9,641 nucleotides of DNA, taken from positions 1 to 9,641 of the forward strand of contig CAADSV010000049.1 of assembly GCA_900751665.1 (NCBI GenBank), given 5' to 3'. Positions 4,337 to 9,641 of this stretch are shown here, in pieces (the stretch's first letter is position 1; every line of letters begins with the position of its first letter). The notes beneath the pieces were generated by a model. It was not told where the DNA came from. It saw only the letters and a list, made by a program, of their open reading frames with translations, and did no database searches. This stretch comes from an uncultured Collinsella sp. (GTDB taxonomy: Bacteria; Actinomycetota; Coriobacteriia; Coriobacteriales; Coriobacteriaceae). The position numbers were made by a program, and so were the translations under genes.

Positions 4337-5641
4337 ATGGCAGAGATGGAACTCGCGACCCTCATTTGTGGCGAAATCGCCGGCACTCTCCGGCAAGACG
4401 AGCATGGACTCTGCAGCTTTGCATACGCCCCAACCTATCGCGGAGCACCGTTATCGCTAACAATGCCGCTTTCCAATCGCACGTATGGCCATAACATCGT
4501 CCGCCCGTTCCTATTTGGCCTTTTGCCCGACAGTCAAGAGCAGCGTCGCGCTATTGCCACCGAGCATTATGTTGCATCCAACAACCCCGTCGCCCTCTTG
4601 TGCCATATCGGTCTTGACTGCGCGGGGGCCGTTCAGTTTTGTCGAGCCGATCAATTAGACGCCGCCCGCGGCAGGGTCTCGGCATACCGCCCGCTTACCA
4701 ATTCTCAAATCGCTCACAAGCTCAAAGCAATTCGCGATGACGAAAGAGAGGCATGGATGGGCTCCAACGAAAGCTGGTCCCTGGGCGGCAATCAAGGCAA
4801 ATTTGCACTAGCTTGGCATGATGGCCAATGGTGCGAATGTCTAGGATCATCCCCCACTACCCATATCTTCAAAAATGGTGTCGTTGGGTTCAAACATCAG
4901 GCCTTAAACGAATTCGTCTGCATGAAAACGGCTCGGCGTGTTGGCATTCCAACTGCCAACGTCTCCTATTGCACATTTGAAGACGAAGCCGCGCTCGTCG
5001 TTGAACGGTACGACAGAATGGTCAATAGCAGCGGAAATATCGAAAGGCTGCATCAGGAGGACTTTTGCCAGGCGCTCGGTGTATTGCCAAGCCAGAAATA
5101 CACCGCCGACGGAGGACCAACTACACGAGACATCCAAGAACGACTGATTAACACAGTCCCCCACCACATGAATCTTGTGCTTTTTACCTATATGTTGTTC
5201 TATAACGCCATTATCGGAGCGCCTGACGCACACGCTAAAAACTACTCGCTCATCCTTGGCAAAGGCACAAACGCGGCGCTCGCACCCATGTACGATGTCG
5301 CGTCGGGTTTGGCATATGAGCGCATGCGCCGCCGAGCGCGCCTTGCCATGAGCGTTGGCGGCGAAAATCGTGTGGGGCGCATCGGCCCAGGCGCTATCCG
5401 CCGATACCACGGTATGGGCGACCCCGCGCTGGAGGCGGCGCTCACCGATGCCGGGCTATCCGAGAAGTTTTGCTTTGCGACCATGATGGACCTCGCCTAC
5501 GAGGTACCCATTTGCATGGAAGAGGTCATGGACGAATACGCCGACCTGCCCGGCATGGCGGACCTGCGCGAGCATATGCTCGGCCCCGTCTGCGAAAACT
5601 GTCAGCGCACCCTCGACCTCATCAAGGCGGATATGGGCTAG
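4337..5641 (+). CDS. hipA: HipA-family serine/threonine kinase toxin
   Basis: HipA proteins are kinases that slow growth and promote persistence. E. coli HipA phosphorylates glutamyl-tRNA synthetase, and the HipB partner neutralises it. The 434-residue product is full length and keeps the functional sites: an N-terminal subdomain with PLSNRTYGHN and the FLFGLLPDS block (44-66), the phosphoserine-loop SLGGNQGKFAL with Ser148 (E. coli Ser150), TTHIFK with Lys179 (Lys181), VERYDR at 222-227, the catalytic PDAHAKN at 296-302 with Asp297 (Asp309), and MYDVASG with Asp320 (Asp332). It appears catalytically intact. It starts directly after the hipB stop with only a weak ribosome site, so translation is probably coupled to hipB. 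Roughly the first 900 bp are about 50% G+C by sampled lines, and the 3' third is mostly higher, nearer the neighbours. The true target is unknown. Confidence 0.92.
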   Translation: MAEMELATLICGEIAGTLRQDEHGLCSFAYAPTYRGAPLSLTMPLSNRTYGHNIVRPFLFGLLPDSQEQRRAIATEHYVASNNPVALLCHIGLDCAGAVQFCRADQLDAARGRVSAYRPLTNSQIAHKLKAIRDDEREAWMGSNESWSLGGNQGKFALAWHDGQWCECLGSSPTTHIFKNGVVGFKHQALNEFVCMKTARRVGIPTANVSYCTFEDEAALVVERYDRMVNSSGNIERLHQEDFCQALGVLPSQKYTADGGPTTRDIQERLINTVPHHMNLVLFTYMLFYNAIIGAPDAHAKNYSLILGKGTNAALAPMYDVASGLAYERMRRRARLAMSVGGENRVGRIGPGAIRRYHGMGDPALEAALTDAGLSEKFCFATMMDLAYEVPICMEEVMDEYADLPGMADLREHMLGPVCENCQRTLDLIKADMG

Positions 5642-5671
5642 GTGTCCGTAATCTCCCATTTCCCAAAAGAA

Positions 5672-5712
5672 GAGAGGGGGCACCCGTCGCAAAAGCTCGG
5701 ATGCCCCCTCTC
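5672..5712. terminator. Bidirectional terminator between convergent hipA and pepD
   Basis: A perfect 11-bp stem, GAGAGGGGGCA (5672-5682) with TGCCCCCTCTC (5702-5712), encloses a 19-nt loop with inner CCG/CGG pairing. It begins 30 nt after the hipA stop and lies 55 nt past the pepD stop. The T-tract is better on the minus strand (TTCTTTT, plus-strand 5665-5671) than on the plus strand. It therefore looks best suited to end pepD and probably also stops hipA transcription. Confidence 0.75.
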
Positions 5713-5767
5713 ATATTGTCATTTGCAATCCGCTAGCACGTGGCTCGGACTGCTGCTAGCGCAACCT

Positions 5768-7225
5768 TTACGCAGCGAGGCGCTTGAGGACGTCGATGAG
5801 CAGCTCGTAGAAGCGCTCGGCAGAAGCGAGCTCCATGCTCTCGTCCGGGGTATGGACATCGGAGAGCGTCGGGCCCACGGCGATGGCGTCCAGGCCGTGC
5901 AGGGCCTCGGCAAACAGGCCGCACTCAAGGCCGGCGTGGATGGACTCGATACGCAGCTCGGAGCCAAAGAGCTCGCGATAGCTCTCGACAAAGACGTCGC
6001 GGACCGGCGAATGCTCGGCATAGCTCCAGCCGGGATACTCGAACTCAAACTTGGCGTCGAAGCCCAGGACATCGGCAAGCGTCTGCAGGCGGTCCTTGAA
6101 CTCGTTCTGCAGCGAGGTGATCGAGGAGCGCGGGGACAGCATGATCTTGACCTGGTCGTCAGAGGTGGCAACCACACCGATGTTGGAGGAAACCTCGACG
6201 GAGCCGTCAGTGGCGACGTTGCGGCGGATCACACCGTTGGGGGCAAGACGCAGAGCGCGAATAAGGGCAAGTGCGGACTTTTCGTCCATGGCCTCGACCT
6301 CAGTGTTGTCGGCAATCTCAACCGTGCAGGTAAAGCCGGGGTCGAAGACCTCGAGCTCGGCGGTGACGTCGGCGATGATGCCCTTTGCGATCTGGGTCGC
6401 GGCCTCGGCGGCAGCGTGGGCGGCGTAGACCAGAACAGCCTTGCACTCACGGTTGATGGCGTTGTCCTTGGTGCCGCCGTTAAAGCTAACGATGGCGGGC
6501 TCGCCGGCAACCATCAGGCGGTCGATGATGCGGGCCATGATGAGGTTGCCGTTGCCGCGCTCCAGGTGGATGTCGGCGCCGGAGTGACCACCCAGCAGGC
6601 CGGAGATCTCGAGCGTAAGGGTGCTGCCGGTCTTGTGCTCGCGCACGATCGGGCAGGTGTAGGTAACGACGACACCGCCGGCGCAGCTGACGGTGGCCAC
6701 GCCCTCCTCCTCGGAATCGAGGTTGATCATGGTGCGGGCGCTAATCTGGGACTTATCGAGCGTCTCGGCGCCGACCAGGCCGGTCTCCTCGTCGGTGGTG
6801 AACACGCACTCGAGGGCCGGATGGGCAATCGAATCGTCGTTGAGCACGGTGAGCATCAGAGCGACAGCAATGCCGTTGTCGGCGCCCAGGGTGGTGCCGT
6901 TAGCGGTGAGGACGCCGTCCTTGACGACCAGGTCGATACCATCGGTCGTAAAGTCGTGCTCAACGGAGCCCAGCTTGTCGCACACCATGTCGATGTGGCC
7001 CTGCAGCATCACGGTCGGGGCATTCTCGGCGCCGGCAGATGCGGGCTTACGAATGATGACGTTGTAGACCTCGTCCTGATACACATCGAGACCGCGCTCC
7101 TTGGCAAACGCAACCAGGAAATCGCTGATGCCCTTCTCGTTGCCAGACCCACGGGGGATCGCGCTGATCTCCTCAAAGAAATGGAACAGCTGGGCGGGCT
7201 CGTAGCCGGTAATCTTGTAGTCCAT
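5768..7225 (-). CDS. pepD: Aminoacyl-histidine dipeptidase (Xaa-His dipeptidase, M20 family)
   Basis: PepD is a cytoplasmic two-metal dipeptidase that cleaves Xaa-His dipeptides such as carnosine-like substrates and helps recycle peptides. The 485-residue product equals the E. coli PepD length. M20 metal and catalytic motifs are complete: QGHIDM with His77 and Asp79, GADNG with bridging Asp116, TDEETG with Glu146 and Glu147, NLDSEEEG with Asp170, and C-terminal SDVHTPDE with His458. The lid/dimerisation domain follows GGHSGADIH (212-220). The ATG at 7225 is chosen for AAGGAGG 4 nt upstream and a family-typical N-terminus. A longer reading from 7330 would cover the probable promoter. The gene appears monocistronic, between a terminator and its own promoter. 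It lies between clpC and the disA operon, and its link to protein turnover by ClpC is only contextual. Confidence 0.95.
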   Translation of the reverse strand: MDYKITGYEPAQLFHFFEEISAIPRGSGNEKGISDFLVAFAKERGLDVYQDEVYNVIIRKPASAGAENAPTVMLQGHIDMVCDKLGSVEHDFTTDGIDLVVKDGVLTANGTTLGADNGIAVALMLTVLNDDSIAHPALECVFTTDEETGLVGAETLDKSQISARTMINLDSEEEGVATVSCAGGVVVTYTCPIVREHKTGSTLTLEISGLLGGHSGADIHLERGNGNLIMARIIDRLMVAGEPAIVSFNGGTKDNAINRECKAVLVYAAHAAAEAATQIAKGIIADVTAELEVFDPGFTCTVEIADNTEVEAMDEKSALALIRALRLAPNGVIRRNVATDGSVEVSSNIGVVATSDDQVKIMLSPRSSITSLQNEFKDRLQTLADVLGFDAKFEFEYPGWSYAEHSPVRDVFVESYRELFGSELRIESIHAGLECGLFAEALHGLDAIAVGPTLSDVHTPDESMELASAERFYELLIDVLKRLAA

Positions 7226-7269
7226 GGTGCCTCCTTGGCGCAACTGGTTAGACAGTAAGACATGCGACT

Positions 7270-7298
7270 TGTATATTCCCAGACTTTGCGTGCATAAA
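7270..7298 (-). promoter_or_regulatory. Possible pepD promoter
   Basis: On the minus strand TATACA (plus 7270-7275) is a good -10. TTTATG, 17 bp further upstream (plus 7293-7298), is a poor -35. The start point would lie about 40 nt before the pepD ATG. A 7-bp inverted repeat, ACTGGTT (7243-7249) and AACCAGT (7297-7303), brackets the promoter and could be a regulatory pair. Confidence 0.35.
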
Positions 7299-7382
7299 CC
7301 AGTCGAAAACGCCGAGCGCCCTCGCATCATCGGCTAACGGTGGACCGCATAGCGTAACGGTCACAGTTACCGCAGCTCTACA

Positions 7383-7414
7383 AATCGAGGCGCCCTTGCC
7401 GGAACGCCTCGATT
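7383..7414 (-). terminator. clpC terminator
   Basis: A perfect 10-bp stem AATCGAGGCG (7383-7392) with CGCCTCGATT (7405-7414) and a 12-nt loop begins 26 nt beyond the clpC stop. The following minus-strand sequence (TTTGTAG) has only a short T-run. The hairpin is strong and well placed, but read-through towards pepD is possible. Confidence 0.6.
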
Positions 7415-7439
7415 GCACAGATCAAATTGTCGCCACGCC

Positions 7440-9641
7440 CTACAGCGCGCCGGAACCGGCTTGCATCATGCCGCCGGGGCCCGAGCTCACGCCACTGCTC
7501 ACAGGCGCGGCGTTTCCGGTGTGCGGCGCTGCCGGAGCGGTATCGCCCCCGAGCGCACCTGCCGGACGCGGCGCTGGAATCTCGCCTGTGCCATGGCTAA
7601 AGACGAACTTGCCGTCGGCCACGTCGCACAGGACGGTATCGCCCTCGCCCCACTCGCCGGCCAGAAGCTCCTCGGACAGCGGGTCCTCGATGAGCTTTTG
7701 GATGGCACGGCGCAGCGGACGCGCACCGTTGGTGAGGTCGGTGCCCTCGGCCACGATCTTGTCATAGGCCGCATCGGTGAGCTTGATGTTCATGCCGTTG
7801 GCAATCAAACGCTGACGCAGGTCGTCCACCAGCAGGTGAGCGATCTTGGTGAGATTCTCGCCCGAGAGCTTCTGGAACACCACGATGTCGTCGATACGGT
7901 TGAGCAGCTCGGGGCGGAACAGGCGCTTGAGCTCGCCCATCGCGCGACCACGGATCTCACTCGACGTGAGACCCTGCTCGCCGGTGGTGCCAAAGCCAAC
8001 GCTCGCATCCTGCGCAATCTCGCGGGCGCCCACGTTGGACGTCATGATGATCACGGTGTTGCGGAAGTCGACCGTCTTGCCCTGGCTATCGGTCAGGCGG
8101 CCCTCCTCCAGCACCTGCAGCAGGATGTTGAAGATGTCGGGATGCGCCTTCTCGATCTCGTCGAACAGCACGACCGAGTACGGGTGGCGACGAACGGCCT
8201 TGGTGAGCTGGCCGCCCTCGTCGTGACCGACGTAACCCGGAGGGCTACCGATGAGCTTGGAGACCTCGAACTCGCTACCGAACTCGGACATGTCGAAGCT
8301 GATGAGTGCATCCTTGCTGCCAAAGAGGTACTCGGCGAGCGTCTTGGCGAGCTCGGTCTTGCCCGTGCCGGTGGGACCCAGGAAGATAAAGCTGCCGCCG
8401 GGGCGACGCGGATCCTTGAGGGGTGAGCGGCTGCGGCGCACGGCCTTGGCAACTGCCTCGACAGCCTCGTCCTGACCGATGATGCGCGTCTTGAGCACGC
8501 TTTCGGCCTGCAGCAGGCGACGGCTCTCGCTCTCGGTAAGCGAGGACACCGGCACGCCCGAGGTCACGGACACGATATCGGCGATCTGACTCACATCGAT
8601 GGTGAGCGGACTGGCGTCGAGCTCGGCGGTCCAGGCAGCCTTGGCCTCGGCGAGCTCAATCTCGGCGGCCTTCTGCTGCTCGGTGATCTCGGCGGCCTTG
8701 TTCATGTCGTCGCTCTCGGTGGCCTCCTGCGCGGCGGCCTTAAGCTCCTCCACGCGATGCTCGGCCTCACGCACCGGCTCGGGCGCGCGATTCGCGGCGA
8801 TGCGAGCGCGGGCACCGGCCTCGTCAATGAGGTCGATAGCCTTATCGGGCAGGAAGCGATCCTGGATGTAGCGGTTGGAAAGGTTCGCGGCGGCCTCAAT
8901 AGCACCCTGCGTGTAGCGCACATGGTGGTGCTCCTCGTAGCGCGGCTTGAGCGCGGTCAGGATCTTGACCGTGTCCTCGACGCTCGGCTCCTCGACATCG
9001 ATGGTCTGGAAGCGACGCTCGAAGGCCGGATCCTTGGTGAGGTACTTGCGGAATTCCTCGGCCGTGGTGGCGCCGATAATCTGGAAGGCACCGCGCGCAA
9101 GCACGGGCTTGAGCATGGAGCTCGCGTCGATGGAACCCTCGGCAGAACCGGCACCGATGATGGTGTGCATCTCGTCGATAAACAGGATGACGTCATCGGC
9201 TTCGGTGGCCTCCTGGATCACGTTCTTGAGGCGCTCCTCAAACTCGCCGCGATACTTGGCGCCCGCCACGAGGCCCGGCAGGTCGAGCGTCCAGATATTC
9301 TGGTTCATGAGGTTTTCGGGCACGTTGCCGGCTGCAATCTGCTGAGCCAGGCCCTCGACGATGGCCGTCTTGCCCACGCCGGGGTCGCCCAGAATGAGCG
9401 GGTTGTTCTTGGTGCGGCGCGAAAGAATTTCCATCATACGCTGGACTTCCTTTTCGCGACCAATTACAGGGTCGAGCTCGCCGTCGCGCGCCTTCTGCGT
9501 GAGGTTGGTCGCGAACTGCTTAAGCGTATCGGTACCACTCCCCTTTTGCTGAGAGGCATCCGAGCCGCTAAAGAACGGCAGGGCCGCCCCCGGGGGCCCA
9601 ACCCCCGGCCCGCCGACGGGGCCGCGCCCTCCCCTCTCCCC
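7440..9641 (-). CDS. clpC: ATP-dependent Clp protease ATPase subunit ClpC (5' end outside window)
   Basis: ClpC is a two-ring AAA+ unfoldase that feeds proteins to the ClpP peptidase. The frame is open for 733 residues from the window edge to a TAG at 7440. The Clp_N domain lies outside. Residues 1-24 are a Gly/Pro-rich linker, then the D1 entry block DPVIGREKEV. D1 has Walker A GDPGVGKT (85-92) and Walker B VILFIDE (151-157). A short charged coiled-coil middle domain spans about 288-340, the size expected for ClpC and much shorter than in ClpB. D2 has Walker A GPTGTGKT (422-429), pore loop GYVG (469-472), Walker B VVLFDE (490-495), the ClpP-docking tripeptide VGF (548-550) and NRIDD (581-585). 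The last 50 or so residues form an unusual Pro/Ala/Gly/Ser tail. The ATG at 9437 is internal, because conserved D1 sequence continues upstream of it. Confidence 0.96.
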   Translation of the reverse strand, partial: GERGGRGPVGGPGVGPPGAALPFFSGSDASQQKGSGTDTLKQFATNLTQKARDGELDPVIGREKEVQRMMEILSRRTKNNPLILGDPGVGKTAIVEGLAQQIAAGNVPENLMNQNIWTLDLPGLVAGAKYRGEFEERLKNVIQEATEADDVILFIDEMHTIIGAGSAEGSIDASSMLKPVLARGAFQIIGATTAEEFRKYLTKDPAFERRFQTIDVEEPSVEDTVKILTALKPRYEEHHHVRYTQGAIEAAANLSNRYIQDRFLPDKAIDLIDEAGARARIAANRAPEPVREAEHRVEELKAAAQEATESDDMNKAAEITEQQKAAEIELAEAKAAWTAELDASPLTIDVSQIADIVSVTSGVPVSSLTESESRRLLQAESVLKTRIIGQDEAVEAVAKAVRRSRSPLKDPRRPGGSFIFLGPTGTGKTELAKTLAEYLFGSKDALISFDMSEFGSEFEVSKLIGSPPGYVGHDEGGQLTKAVRRHPYSVVLFDEIEKAHPDIFNILLQVLEEGRLTDSQGKTVDFRNTVIIMTSNVGAREIAQDASVGFGTTGEQGLTSSEIRGRAMGELKRLFRPELLNRIDDIVVFQKLSGENLTKIAHLLVDDLRQRLIANGMNIKLTDAAYDKIVAEGTDLTNGARPLRRAIQKLIEDPLSEELLAGEWGEGDTVLCDVADGKFVFSHGTGEIPAPRPAGALGGDTAPAAPHTGNAAPVSSGVSSGPGGMMQAGSGAL
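9570..9641 (-). repeat. GC-saturated low-complexity stretch coding a Gly/Pro linker
   Basis: The last 61 bases contain only about six A or T. They hold a perfect 12-bp palindrome GCCCCCGGGGGC (9586-9597) plus several G or C runs. In the clpC frame they encode Gly, Pro, Arg, Val and Ala residues between the absent N-domain and D1. The clpC frame stays open, which supports real coding. Such a tract is also where assemblies break, so the terminal bases should be treated with caution. Confidence 0.6.

Noticed and set aside
5642..7258. A 538-codon open frame on the plus strand opposite pepD
   Set aside because: It is antisense to a gene with complete M20 motifs, has no ribosome site or recognisable domain, and its His/Val/Asp/Gly-rich composition is typical of the mirror frame of a GC-rich gene.
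7226..7330. A 35-codon N-terminal extension of PepD
   Set aside because: The upstream ATG has no ribosome site and the segment contains the likely promoter, whereas the ATG at 7225 follows AAGGAGG and gives exactly the family length.
7413..8426. A 337-codon open frame on the plus strand opposite clpC
   Set aside because: It is antisense to the conserved ClpC D2 domain and shows no protein-like motif of its own.
7440..9437. ClpC starting at the ATG at 9437
   Set aside because: The frame stays open upstream and encodes conserved D1 entry sequence (DPVIGREKEV), so this ATG is internal.

Overview
The window looks like chromosomal DNA from a high-GC Gram-positive bacterium, most likely a gut actinobacterium of the class Coriobacteriia (Collinsella-like). 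This is inferred from the high G+C, strong AGGAG-type ribosome sites mixed with TTG and GTG starts, a ClpC-type (not ClpA/ClpB-type) unfoldase, and the DisA/IspD/IspF/CysS gene set. It was read by eye, not by database search.

Layout. Positions 1-2853 (minus strand) hold a tight operon transcribed disA > ispD > ispF > cysS: the c-di-AMP synthase, two consecutive-series MEP-pathway enzymes and the 5' part of cysteinyl-tRNA synthetase. The junctions overlap or nearly touch (1-nt overlap, 11-nt overlap, 3-nt gap). Positions 2854-3201 form a divergent control region. It carries a yybP-ykoY-type manganese riboswitch with an intrinsic terminator, and a second possible switch at the ribosome site, in front of mntP (3202-3780, plus strand), a manganese exporter. 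Positions 3781-3904 hold the mntP terminator and three copies of a 16-bp dyad at exact 27-bp spacing. These lead into a HipB-HipA toxin-antitoxin pair (3905-5641, plus strand). A bidirectional terminator (5672-5712) separates hipA from the convergent pepD (5768-7225, minus), an M20 aminoacyl-histidine dipeptidase. Last comes the 3' part of clpC (7440-9641, minus), which enters the window within a Gly/Pro-rich linker ahead of its first ATPase domain.

How it fits together. On the minus strand the order clpC ... disA-ispD-ispF-cysS recalls the Bacillus subtilis clpC-radA-disA-yacL-ispD-ispF-gltX-cysE-cysS cluster. Here radA and yacL are not present, and pepD, hipBA and mntP lie between clpC and disA. 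hipBA has a lower G+C over most of its length, carries its own operator array and sits between terminators, as expected of an acquired cassette. The most noteworthy signals are the 27-bp operator array, one copy of which is also the mntP terminator stem, and the layered RNA control of mntP. No RNA gene, insertion sequence or CRISPR array was seen.
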